Shown here piece by piece: positions 45,047-56,892 of a stretch of 64,000 nucleotides of DNA (position 1 is its first letter; each line of letters opens with the position of its first letter). The notes below the pieces were generated by a model. It searched no databases, was not told where the DNA came from, and was given only the letters and a program-made list of their open reading frames with translations. This DNA comes from Austropuccinia psidii (taxonomy: Eukaryota; Basidiomycota; Pucciniomycetes; Pucciniales; Sphaerophragmiaceae). Made by a program: the position numbers and the translations under genes. The stretch spans positions 59,229,437 to 59,293,436 of the forward strand of contig JALGQZ010000001.1 in NCBI GenBank assembly GCA_023105745.1, given 5' to 3'.

Positions 45047-46833
45047 TGTGAGCCTTTTAGATATGATACATATTCAAAAAGGTCACAAAACAAATTTAAA
45101 ATACTTATTTTGAAAGCAAAAATTGAGCTTATTATTTTATAATGAATAAAAATGCCATAAAGCTTCATAAAACCTTGATTATCTCGGATATGAATGTATG
45201 AAAATTTGAACTAAATTACACCAATGGATTACCCATGGAACACTTTGCATAAAAAATCTTTATGTCATATCTTAAGATTCAATACTTACTGAGATATCCT
45301 TGATATATGCACTTTTATGCTCAGCACATATATTAATGGTCTTTGCTCATATCTCTTGAAATATGCATGATAAAGAGTTGAATTGAAAATATGGTTACCA
45401 CATAACTACTTGAAAAATACATATATCAACTTTATGTGACAAGCGATAAACAAGATTATAACCTACAATGGTTTATTGAGAAAAATAAGAAAAACTGTTG
45501 ACTACTTTGTTTTTAAAGTGTTTCCAACTTTAAAAATTATATATTTAGATTCTACTAGCTCATACATGAAGGAGTATTTCATTATTATCATGATATTCAA
45601 AGTATAACCCCTTGAAATCATGGTTTGAAGTTTAAAATAGTAATTTTTGACAGAAAAGATTAGTTACAAGAAAAATCATCAAAGGAGTTTTGATGATCGA
45701 ATGAAATTATCTTGGAAGCTTAATAATGAAATTAAAAGCTATCAGAATTCACATTCATAACTCAAAAAGTATCAATGATCAAAGTTTAAGCTTAAAATTG
45801 ATCATATATGATCACTCACTGTAAGCTTCTCTTAAGCTTAACAGCTATATAAGTGATAACACTGGTGAATACTATTACACTCTGCTTAATAAAAATGAAA
45901 TCCTTAAATTTTAGGCTTCTTCCAAGCCTGTCATTCCAGTAAGCTTAGAGTTATAGTGATAGCTCTAAATAATGGCGTAATAATGAGATAAGATGGTTGA
46001 ATTATGATTTAATCATCACTAAAGCTTGAAATTCCAATCAATTCCAGTGCACAACATCAGTACATTTCTACTAGAAGCCTTCTGGAATCTAGGAGGAAGG
46101 ACTTTACTATATATAGAGCTCTTTTTACCTCTATTTTTTCCTCATATGGATCAAAAAAAGTTAATTTCTTTATTCTTTACATATAAATCTATTATGTTAT
46201 TAAATATTAAGGATAATCTTTATTATGATGTCCAGCTTTGATGTGATTCACTCAATAATTTTTTTTTTAAATTCTCTCTAAATAGTTTAGTTCCATGCAA
46301 AATCAAGAATATTTGTAAAAAAATTTTATTTGTAAATACAATTCAAATAAAGTGTATTTACATTATTTGGTTTGAAACCTTGCAAATGTATCACATTAAG
46401 TGTTGAAAGTAGGTTTTTTTCCTCTTTTTATAATGATTTATCTTTATTTTCCTTTTTGAAAAAATATTTATTGATCAAATAGTATTTATATTAATATACA
46501 ACTTGAATATTTGTAATCTTATCTTTATAAACTGTTTTTATTATCAAATAACAATTTTTTAGGCATTCATTTTTTTTAAAAAAATAGTAAATTTCCATAA
46601 ATGTATTAATTATTTAATACTAATATGTTTCTTTTCATTATATTATTTTTATACTATAATTTATTATTATTTTATTTATTTCAATAATATAAATATCTTT
46701 ATTCCATAATTATAATATTTCTTTGTTATTATAATTCCTTTTAATATTATTCATTATCTTGATAAGGATATTAAGAGTACAATAAGTAAATTATTATTAA
46801 TATTTGCTTATTTTTTCATAGTTAAACCTTACA
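45047..46833 (+). repeat. C0 3' LTR (1787 bp)
   Basis: It begins TGTGAGCCTTTTAGATATGA and ends GTTAAACCTTACA. It is homologous to element C's LTR along its length but heavily diverged. No gene is seen. Confidence 0.85.
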
Positions 46834-46889
46834 GGTATTCTCTTTCTTCTTTATTTATTCTTACTTTCTTTTCTTCTCCTTATTCCAGA

Positions 46890-48203
46890 GGATAAATTTT
46901 AAGTTGTGGTAGGCATTTTACAGGAAATGATTCTTCAGAGCTTGAACTGTATTTTTTCAGGAAGATTTGGATGTTTACTAATCAGATCACCTATCAACTC
47001 TACTTCTACAGGATGGGGGTCAGGTAGGGATTTCACCATACAAGGTCTACAAAGGAATATTTTATTTGCTTTCAGCCTTTACTTTTATCAAAATTTAAAT
47101 TTGATACTAGAACTAGGTCTCCTATTTCAAAATTTGTTGATCTGTGACTTTTGTCCCATCATTGTTTTTTATATTTAGTAGAAACTTTCATCCATTTGTT
47201 TTCATTATATCTTGCTTGATAAAGAATTGTTTTACAGCTACTTTCTTTTGGGTGAATGTCAACTAATTTTTTCTTTAGGGGGTTATAAGGTAGTCTTGGA
47301 TTCCAACCATTTTCTAAAATGGCTGGAGATTTCCCCCTTGATGAGTGAAGTGATTTTTTATATTCCAGTTCAAGATGAGTATTAGGGTGCACCAAACCTA
47401 TTTATAACCATAAAATTATTTGAATTCTAGTTCATAAGCACAGAATCTTCTGATCATATCTCTAGTGTTTGGATATTTATTTTTTCCAGGCCATCAGCTC
47501 AAGGGCAATAAGCCATTAATAATGATAATTTTGTTCCAAATAGATTATGAAGATTTTTCTCATGAAGCTGAAATTAATTTAAGGTCTCTACCACTTATGT
47601 TATTTTGGAATAAGCCTGTATGGATAATTACTTTATTCCATTGCATAATGGCTTTGTGCATAGTTGCGTAATCGTTGTGACAGATTAAGAAGGTAGGGGG
47701 TTTACTATCTCTGTCTAATAATACTAGGAAAGAATTAAAAATACTTTCTTCCCCTGGATGTAGTGCTTTTACCCAGTCAATATGGACTATTTCCCATGGG
47801 GTTTTGGTTTTTCTATTTGGATAAGCACTGCATATTTCCTGTCACAAGTTTTGTATTATAGGGAGTATTTTTCAGAATCCTTTCCTCAGTTTCGCCACCA
47901 AGAACAAGTTGTGGTTCTTTCAAGTGTCCTGTCTTCTTAGAGATGTCCAGATACAACACTATCATGGAATTTATGTGGGATATTGTTTCTAAAAGCTATT
48001 TCTTTTGAAGGAATAGCACATTTTTTCTTAGTTCAATAATAAAGAGTTCCCTCAAGTAGGGCAAAACTGCCTTGAAAATAATCTTTTTCCATACTTGATC
48101 TAATTTGGTAGATAATAATGAATCTTTACGGTTTCTCATTAAGAGTTTGAATAAAATATTTCAGTTTGGATTAACTCAATTTCTCTCTCTGACATGCTTA
48201 AAG
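46890..48203 (-). pseudogene. Relic E: integrase of a family C/D-type element, inverted
   Basis: On the minus strand, 47395-47159 encodes ELEYKKSLHSSRGKSPAILE and [10 protein letters not shown], the integrase block seen in C at 32500-32600. To the right, complement words of the zinc and DDE regions are recognisable (for example CCATGGGAAATAGTCCATAT near 47790). To the left are integrase C-terminal words. It is full of stops. It has the opposite orientation to C0 and is therefore an independent older element. Confidence 0.72.
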
Positions 48204-48636
48204 TGTAAGGTGTGGAAATGAAGCTTTGATTCAAAATCAACTACTTTTCCTGTCCTGAAAATATTTATAGGTTAAATTTTCTTATAAATAGTAATTTTGA
48301 AGATTTTTCAAGAGAAAAATTCCAAATTTATTTGTTTAACATAGTTAGTATAAAAAATAATATTATCAAGATTTGTTGTTTTGCCAACAATAGAAAGTTA
48401 TACAAAAATAATCTGCAAGATATATTTATGGCTACAAAAGAAATTTCTTCAATAGAAATTTCAATTGGTCTTAACATATAGCAATACTGCAGGCAATTTA
48501 TATGAGAGCAGAATCTCTAAGAATAATATCAAAGAGAAGAAACACCCAAAGGTGACCAGAGTGGATTTGGAAACAAAGTTACAAATTTAAAAGTGATGAA
48601 AGATGCTTTAATTCACATTTGGAGTGGTGCAAAGGT
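48204..48636 (-). repeat. Old inverted family-D LTR, first part
   Basis: Read on the minus strand it ends …CATTTCCACACCTTACA at 48204 and matches the last ~430 bp of element D's LTR (ACTTTGTTTCCAAATCCACTCTGGTCACC). Element D inserted into it; the remainder is at 58734-59991. Confidence 0.75.
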
Positions 48637-50473
48637 TGTGAGCCTTAGAGGTAATTTCATATACCCAAAAAACCACAAATAAAAAAAATAACATATTAAT
48701 ATAAATAAAATAAATTTATTTATATTATTAAAATAAAAATCAAAATATAAATATAAAATTATATTAAAAATAAAAAATTAATTATAATTCAAAAATAAAA
48801 AATACATTAAATTTTGTAAATATAAAATTACATTTATACTTGAAAAAATTAAGTAAAAATGAAACTTTAACAAAATTGTGAAAAAATAAATAAATTTGGA
48901 AAAAAGTTAAATAAAATTTATTATAACTTTTTATCCAATAAATAAACATATAAAATTTATTTCACCATTGGATTCCTCATAAAAAATCAGGTGGGGTCAC
49001 CTCTGAGTGAAATTCTTGTAACTCAACTCTAAATAAGCTTAAATTAAGTTTTTAGTATTTTCAATACAAAAGTTGAAAATCCTCAAAACCTTAATTTAAT
49101 TCACACCACATGTGGTGTTAACCATCAATTTTTGTGTTAAAATTGAGGTGTTGTGTTTAGTTTAGAAGTTATGAGGAATTGAAGTATTTTCAATTGAATT
49201 CAATTGAAATGTCAAAATGTGCGCGTGTATTACATAAGTGAACTTTGATTTACATATGAGGTGTCAATTATTACTGTATTGTACTGTACAATTGAATTGA
49301 ATTACATATGTAAGTTATAAGTATAATACATGATGAGGAATCAAAGGAAAAATAAATTGGAAAGATTAAATTTGGGGGGGAAAAGGAACTCCAGCTCTAA
49401 GGGGGAGCTAGACCCCCAAAATCCTTGCTGACAGGCGTGGGATGTCAAAATTCACGCAAAAGTTCATCACTTTTGGCCTGGAATTGAGTTACAGGGTCTG
49501 TGGACTCAATTGATGATGAGGTTTTGATACCAACTGGGGTAGTTTTAGCTGTTGCCAAGAGGGTAAAACTACCCTTAAGATAAAACAATCATAATAAAAA
49601 CAGTTTTAACTGGTTTCTACGCCTCTGACACACATTCTGACGTGTTTTGAAGGCTCTAGGCCTGGTATTGCTATAGTAATGGCTGATTTAAGGGTCTAAA
49701 ATGGCTAAAAATGGCTAAAAATGGCTTAAACCAGCCCTTTTTGGTCTAAACCAGGGTTCAATGATGCCATAATTGGCTTTTCTGTTGTCAGACTGTTTTT
49801 CACGACTGACAAGAGTAAATTTTACTTTTGGAGTAAGAGAATTGATGGCTATAAAAGAATGTCTTCTTTGCCCCACTTTTCTCTTCATGTTAGAATCTTT
49901 TCCTTTTATTAATTAGTTTAAAACTGTTAAACCAATCAATCAAAGATTCCAACCACCACTTTTTAATAATTTTAATCCTTTTAAACACGTGAATAAATCA
50001 TTATAATTATTGTTTGTAACTCTTATAATCATTTTTACCCCTGAACCACCCCAAAAGTGAATTAAAGCATCTTTCATCACTGTAAACTTTGTCACTTTGT
50101 TTCCAAATTCACTCTGGTCACTTTTGGGCGTGTTTTCTCTTTAATATTCTTTTTAAAGACTTAGTTCTTTAATTAATTGCTTGCAGTTCTTTGCTCAATT
50201 AATTCCAATTGAAATTGCTCTTGAAGAAATTTCTTTTGTAGCCTTAAAATATCTCTTGTAGAGTATTTTTTGGATAAATCTTTATTGTTGGTAAAACAAT
50301 AAATTTTTATATTTATGTTTTATACTAATAAAGTTATAAACAATAAAAATTTGGCGTGTTTTCTCTTAAAAATAATATTTCATACTATTTTTAACTGAAT
50401 TTTACCTTATACAAAATTTGAGGACAGGAAAAGTACTTGATTTTTAATCAAAGTTTCATATCCACACCTTACA
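48637..50473 (+). repeat. Element D 5' LTR (1837 bp)
   Basis: It begins TGTGAGCCTTAGAGG and ends CACACCTTACA. The first ~270 bp are extremely A+T-rich, and the middle contains the CTAAAAATGG triplicate (49703-49727) and AAACCAGGGTTC. No gene is seen. Confidence 0.95.
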
Positions 50474-50697
50474 TTTGGGGGCCCAGCCGTGATATTTTAC
50501 CTGTGACATATTTTTTTTACTCTTTTTAAATCTTTTTTCTTATATTGAAAAATTTAAAAACACATAAAAAATACTTATAATTCAAAAAACCCATAAAAAA
50601 TAATTTTTTTCATATTATAAGTGAGGCTTAAATTTTTATTTCTTTTTTTGAAATATCCTTTTTTTACTTGATTAATTGGCTTTTTCATTAATTTTAG
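50474..50697 (+). other. Element D leader with primer-binding site and candidate intron 50621-50697
   Basis: It starts TTTGGGGGCCCAGCCGTG, the shared candidate tRNA-type primer site. A GTGAGG donor at 50621 and a TTTTAG acceptor ending at 50697 define a 77-bp intron. Splicing joins the A at 50620 to TG at 50698, producing an ATG in the ORF1 frame that is absent from the DNA. Confidence 0.5.
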
Positions 50698-51610
50698 TGT
50701 CTGACAACGTGGTAAGACAAGAAAACATTGAAACAGCCTCAACAGTAACCAGCATTATCCCTGCCAGTACTGTTGATTCTGATCATAATAGCACTGTTAT
50801 TGTGACTCAAAATAACCAACCTGAACCAATATCTTCTGAATTAATTAACTTGGACATAAGTAATACTCTTCAGAAGGCTAAGAATTTGGCCAATAGTAAG
50901 TTTTTGACGTAAAAATACTATTTTAAGCCTTTTTTTAACCATAATTATGCCTTCAACCAGGTCAGGAGCCAGCTACAACCCCTCAAGCAGCTCCCAAAAA
51001 GGTAATAGACGTGATTATGGCAGAAGCCAACCAGGTACAGAAGGAAAAGGGTCAGTTGATGACTTCTAAACAACTAAATTGGGTCATTCTGAAGCTGATA
51101 ATACTATTTTACCTTCAAAAAGAGCTGACACCGCCACAACAAGCCTCTGTGGACATATACAAAGCCAGCCACAGTGCATACAACAATGCACTTCAATTCA
51201 AGGAGTACCAGATCCTTGCAGACCTGTGGAAGAATGGCATGAATTCTTACCTGACAGTAAGAAAATTCTTGGGCCATCCCAACACTTGCAAATTGCTCAA
51301 TGGATGGCATCCATTGATGGAGAAGAAAAACATGATGCTTTTGACACTAGAATGGAGGAAAAACAACCCTCCACCACCCAAACCAGTGCCAAAAACAGCC
51401 CCAGTGGCCAGCAGCAGCAATTCCAACGTGAAAAAGCAGCCACAAACTCCAAACAAGGGCAAAGGGAAGGCACCAGCCCCAAAACCTTACAGCCAGGGCT
51501 ACAGAATCCCAAAGATTCAGCAGGATGCCATGGAAAATGTATTTCAGATGGCCAGAACCATGATGGAATTACAGAAGAAGGAGGAAGCCAGATTAAGGTT
51601 CCAGAAATGA
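50698..51610 (+). CDS. Element D ORF1, spliced, unknown function
   Basis: Inferred exons are 50698-50895 and 50961-51610. The intron 50896-50960 (GTAAGT…ACCAG, 65 bp) joins two different frames exactly in phase (Ser codon split AG/T), removing the stop at 50910. The product is a Ser/Thr-rich acidic N-terminus, a TPPQQASVDIYKAS helix block, LLNGWHPLM, a Pro/Lys linker (PPPPKPVPKTAP) and the conserved end GYRIPKIQQDAMENVFQMAR. C ORF1 matches closely in the last part. No recognised domain. Its last 530 bases overlap gag-pol in the -1 frame, and both frames stay open. It is probably the N-terminal Gag product, or a separate structural protein. Confidence 0.6.
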
Positions 51611-54600
51611 TTTCTGACATATTTGATTCCATCCCAGAGTTGTATAATGCTATAAATGACGTGAAAAAACATCTTTCTGATAAAAATGAAACCATTTGTA
51701 ACAACATTAAAACAAACAACCTGAGTCTGTGCCAAATTAATGAAACACTTATGTGTTTTGAAAAAGTTTTAAGAACAATTAAAAATTCCAATAATGATAA
51801 TTCTTCTAATAAAATAAATGAACAATCTGCCATTATTAAAGAATTAACAGATAAATATTCTAAATTCAATATTGATGACATAATTGAAACAAGAATTAAA
51901 CAAGACATAAATATTATCAAAACAGATAACAAGAAAGTCCTTGATGACATTTCAAATTCATTTACTGAAGTAAAGACATATACCATTGCCTTGAAAAAGT
52001 GTTTTGATGCTTCACAAGAAGAAGTATCAAAATTATCAATGAAATTGAATCAAGTCACTTCTGATAATACAAGACAAACAGAGTTATGGCAAGAACTGAC
52101 ACATAAGGAAGACATGTATAAAATTGAAGTAATAAATTTAATACAAAGCTTCCAACATGAATACAGAAATTCCCAAAGGTGTAGCAACAGTAAAATGAAT
52201 GACATTGAACAAATACTGAACACCTTACCAAGAATGTCTACACCTCTAAATCAAAATGAGGGCACAAGAATTCCAAATCCACAAGTATTGGATCCTGATA
52301 ATTCACAATTAAAAAATGAATTATCCACTTCTTTTCATAACTTGGAACCATCAATGGGCCAAGCACTCTTGAAAGAAGTTCCAAAACTTAAAGAATGGCC
52401 TCACTTCAGTGGTGAAGGAGAGTATGACCATATGGAATTCATTAGAGGTATTGACATGATCAAAGAGGATTTTGAATTACCAGACAGATTGGTAACAGCC
52501 AGGTTTAACACCTTGTTTACCAGATCAGCTCACAGATGGTACATCAAAATAAGACAAGCACATGGACACCAGAGTTGGACTTGGTGGAAAACCCAAATCA
52601 TCAACAAATGGGCAAATGATGCTTGGAGGTTTAAAGTTGAAACAGCCTTTGAATCTGCCAAATTTAATGCTGATAAAGACAGAGCTTTACCATGGTTTTG
52701 CCAACAAAAGGACAGATTAACAGAATTATATCCTGACATGTCAGAATTTATGATCCATAGAAAAATTCTGAGACAATTTGGAGGTGACTTAGAGCATGCT
52801 GTCAAAAGCAGGACTACTGAACAATCTTCAGCAGAAGATATTATCAATATACTAGAAGAAGTAACCACCAGAACCAAAATTGGTTCTAGTAGGGTGAATC
52901 TCAAAACAAGGTTTAATACACCTTGGAAAGATTCTGTGGACAAAAATCCCAAAGAAAATTCTAGTAATATTAAATATAAATCTGCAGATACAGTCAGAAA
53001 ATGCCATATTTGCCAAAGCACCACCCATTTAGCCAATGCATGTCCAAAGAGGGGAAAAATCAATGAAATTGACATTGAAAAGGAACCAGATGTTGAAAAA
53101 GAAGACATAATTGAAGACAATTCAGATGATAAGTCATCCATATTTTCTGAATCTTCAAAAGATATAGAAAATATCAATGCCACTTTTGACATCATGGAAT
53201 CTTATTCCCACTTACCACAATTGAGCAATGGTCAAGTTGATTTATCAAAAGTTCAAGATGCACAACTTATGAAGACAAAACCAAACAGAGGAAAAGGTTA
53301 TACAGCTGGTAACTCCTGTATAACAGAAGTGGTGATTGACAACAAGCCCACCAAACTTTTGCTTGACCCAGGAGCCTTCTGCTCTTGTGTTGGAAAATCC
53401 TTTCTTAAGACTTGTGTGCCAAATTTTGAAGACCAATTGTTACCAATTGATGGTATAAAATTCAACAGTGCAAGTAACCCAATGAAAGCATTGGGAATCT
53501 TTGAGACCAATGTCATATTCCCACACATAAATGGGAATTTAAGGATCACAGTTGAATTTGTTGTTATGGAAAATTGCTCTAGTACCCATTTTATATTGGG
53601 AAATGACTATTTGATCATGTATGGGATAGATTTACATAATAACAAAGACAGATACTTTACAATTGGGGACAATAAGCGCCAGAAATTTGCCTTTTTACCA
53701 TTTAAAAGACAAATTACAGTAAACAAAGTATCACCAGTCAACTTAGAGTTAGAAAAATTCAGGTCTGAACAGTTAAATGAGGCTGAGATAAGCCTTCATC
53801 TGACTGATAAACAAGAAAATGAACTTTCTTCCCTTTTGTATGACCACAAAGGAGCATTTGCTACAGACAAAGAACCTCTGGGAGCAATTATTGGTCATGA
53901 AGTTGACATCATTCTTAACATTGAGAGACCTTATCCACCACTCTTAAGAAGACCTGCCTATCCAGCAAGTCCAAAATCAAGAGAAGCTCTAGAAATTCAT
54001 ATCAAAGAACTTCTAGACCTTGGTGTAATAAGAAAAGTAGGCCACAATGAGGAAGTAGAAATAACTACACCAGTCATAGTGGCGTGGCATAATGGAAAAT
54101 CCAGAATGGTTGGGGACTTTAGAGCTCTGAACACTTACACTGTTCCAGACAGATACCCAATACCAAAAATCTAAATTGCCCTTACTCAAATATCTCAAGC
54201 AGTGTATATAACCACTATGGATGCCCTTAAAGGATTCCATCAAAATGTGGTAACACCAAGAGCAAGAAAATACTTGAGAATTATTGTTCATTGTGGAGTG
54301 TATGAATACTTAAGGATGCCCTTTGGTGACAAAAATGCACCTTCACACTTCCAAAGAATGATGAATGAAATCTTCCCTGAAGAACTCTCAGAGGGATGGT
54401 TAATCATTTACATTGATGACATTATTATCTGTTCAAAGAATTGGGAGGAGCACATGTACAGATTATCAAGAGTTTTGACAAAAATCCAATCAGTAAACAT
54501 GAAAATCTCCTTGAAGAAATGTCATTTTGGATTTAAAGAACTTAAGGAACTAGGACATGTTGTATCTGGTTTGTCCCTTGGAATTGACAAAAACAAAGTT

Positions 54601-56868
54601 GCAGCAGTATTATTGAAGCCCATGCCTCAGAATAAGAAGGAAATTCAGTCATTCTTAGGTTTTGCAGGATATTACAGGCAACACATTAAAGATTTTGCAT
54701 CCATAGCAAGACCACTTTATAAGTTGTGTGACAAAGACACAGTGTTTGAGATGACTGTTGACAGAGTCAAAGCTTTTGAGTCTCTAAGAGAAGCATTGAC
54801 CACTGCTCCACTCTTACTGATGCCAGACTTTAAATTGCCTTTCAAACTGTATATTGATGCATCAGGGGATGGACTGGGTGCTGCACTTCACCAAGTTCAG
54901 ATCATAAATGACAAACCTGTAGAAGGACCAATATGTTTCATATCCAGGCAAATCAAACCAACTGAAGCCAGATATGGAGCAAGTCAAATGGAATGTCTAT
55001 GCCTTGTCTGGGCCTTGGAGAAATTGAACTATTTCTTAGAGGGATGTGTTTTTGAAGTAATAACAGATTGTACAGCTGTGAAATCACTTTTGAACATGAA
55101 AACACCTAACAGACACATGCTCAGATGGCAAATAGCCATACAAGAATACAGAGGCAATATGACTATTGTTCATAAGGATGGGAATATTCATAAGAATGCA
55201 GATGGACTAAGCAGATGGCCATTACCAAATAACATTGATAATCCTGCTTATGTTCCAGAAGAAGCTTCACCACAAATTCCAATAGAAGGAATAAGTGTTA
55301 CAGACTTGAACACCACCTTCTTTGAAGAAGTCAGAAGCAGCTACACTCAAGATAAGAATTGTAGCATCTTATGTCAATTACTTAACAAAAACTGTAAAGA
55401 CAACTCTCTAATACATGCCTTGGATGAAGTATGGAGAAAATCTTATGATGAAGGAAGATTTCACCTACTGGATGGTATAATTTACCACAGAACCAAGCAC
55501 ACATGTGTCATGACAGTTGTAGACAGGTCATTAATCAATCTTGTACTGAAAGAATGCCATGATAGTCCCTTTTCAGGACATCTTTCTGAAGACAGAACAA
55601 GAGAGAAAGTGAAGACCTGCATATGGTGGCCAATGTGGCAAAAAGATGTTGCAGAGTATTGCAAAACCTGTGACAGATGCCAAAAGGCAAATAAATCCAC
55701 TGGCAAAAGACTTGGAAATATGATGAAAATCCAAGAACCAAACAGACCTTGGGAAATTGTCCATATGGATTGGGTAACTGGCCTACCACCAGGAGGTGAC
55801 AGGAGCTATAATGCTTGCCTATTAATTGTGGACAGATTCAGTAAAACTCCAATATTTTTACCATGTCACAAAGATGATACAGCCATGGATACAGCTCTTC
55901 TGATATGGAATAGAGTAGTGTCATGGACTGGGATATTTACAAATATCATCAGTGATAGAGATCCCAAATTCACTTCAGCACTATGGACAAATCTTCACCA
56001 ATTATTTGGCACTAAACTGTCTTTCTCTACAGCCTACCACCCACAAACTGATGGCCTGGCTGAAAGAATGATCCAAACCTTAGAGGACATGGTGAGAAGA
56101 TTTTGTGCATATGGCCTTGAATTTAAAGATTGTGATGGATTTACCCATGATTGGTGTACTCTGTTACCAGCACTGGAATTAGCATATAAAACATCAATCC
56201 ATGCTAGTACCAATCAGACTCCTGCTATTCTAGAAAAAGGATGGAACCCCAAGTTACCCCAAGACTCCTTGAGGAAAGACTTAATTGAAATACATCCCAC
56301 AGCTGCTAGCTTCAAAGGAATGCTAGACAAAGCTAGAAAGCATGCAGTAAGGTGCATGGAGGACTCTTTTGCATATGCTAAAGACAAATGGGATAAATCT
56401 CATGCAACTCCAGATTTCAAAGTGGGGGATCTAGTTCTTGTATCCACCACTAACTTCAATAACATCAAAGGATGTAAAAAGTTGAAAGACTCCTTTGCAG
56501 GACCTTTTGTGATTAAGGCCCTCCATGAAGAAAATGCTGTTGAAGTAGAGTTATCTGAAGAACTTAGCAATAAGCACCCTACATTTCCAGTGAGCTTGAT
56601 AAAACCATATAAATCTAGTGATGCTGAGAAATTTCCCTTGAGGGATAAGGCTCCCCAAGTTATACCTCCTATTGAGACATCTGGTACTAAGAAAATAACC
56701 AAAGTTCTTAAAGAAAGGAAATTAAGAACCAAGAAAGTAAGGGAATACCTTGTTAGGTACAGTGACCCAACTTGTGAAGATGAATGGTTAGAAGAAAAAG
56801 ATACACCAGAAGCTACCAAACTCCTGAGGAGATTCAGACACACTAGAAACACCAATATTACAAAGTAA
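51079..56868 (+). pseudogene. pol: Element D Gag-Pol, one nonsense codon
   Basis: One frame from 51079 to 56868, broken only by TAA at 54172-54174. Domains: N-terminal part overlapping ORF1; a long coiled coil (about residues 185-400); Gag core ([37 protein letters not shown]); CCHC knuckle CHICQSTTHLANAC (53002-53043); protease with DPG at 53365-53373 instead of D(T/S)G; RT with YIDD (54409-54420); RNase H ([15 protein letters not shown], about 54850); integrase HHCC (ECHDS…CKTCDRC); DDE ([18 protein letters not shown]); GPF box; chromodomain-like tail ([14 protein letters not shown]). The stop lies in RT between the PKI and [12 protein letters not shown] blocks. There is no good start of its own, so translation through ORF1 frameshifting is likely. 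The tail ends five bases before the polypurine region. Confidence 0.92.
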
Positions 56869-56872
56869 TATT

Positions 56873-56892
56873 CTTTTTTTAGGGGGAGGGAA
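56873..56892 (+). promoter_or_regulatory. Polypurine tract of element D
   Basis: TTTTTTTAGGGGGAGGGAA runs directly into the 3' LTR TGTGAGCC, the expected plus-strand primer position. Confidence 0.8.

Larger units (their letters stand above)
1275..46833 (+). mobile_element. C0: old family-C Ty3/Gypsy element shattered by later insertions
   Basis: The element survives as pieces collinear with element C: 1275-1987 (gag coiled coil), 20904-20969, 22763-24652 (gag core to RNase H and the start of the integrase region), 35325-35764 and 43989-44880 (integrase), and a 3' LTR at 45047-46833. Each gap is exactly a later insertion, four of them with clear 5-bp target duplications. Its 5' LTR is not in the window. 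A deletion near 24063 removed reverse transcriptase, joining sequence equivalent to C 30030 to sequence equivalent to C 31290. Numerous stops and indels show that it is long dead. Confidence 0.8.
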
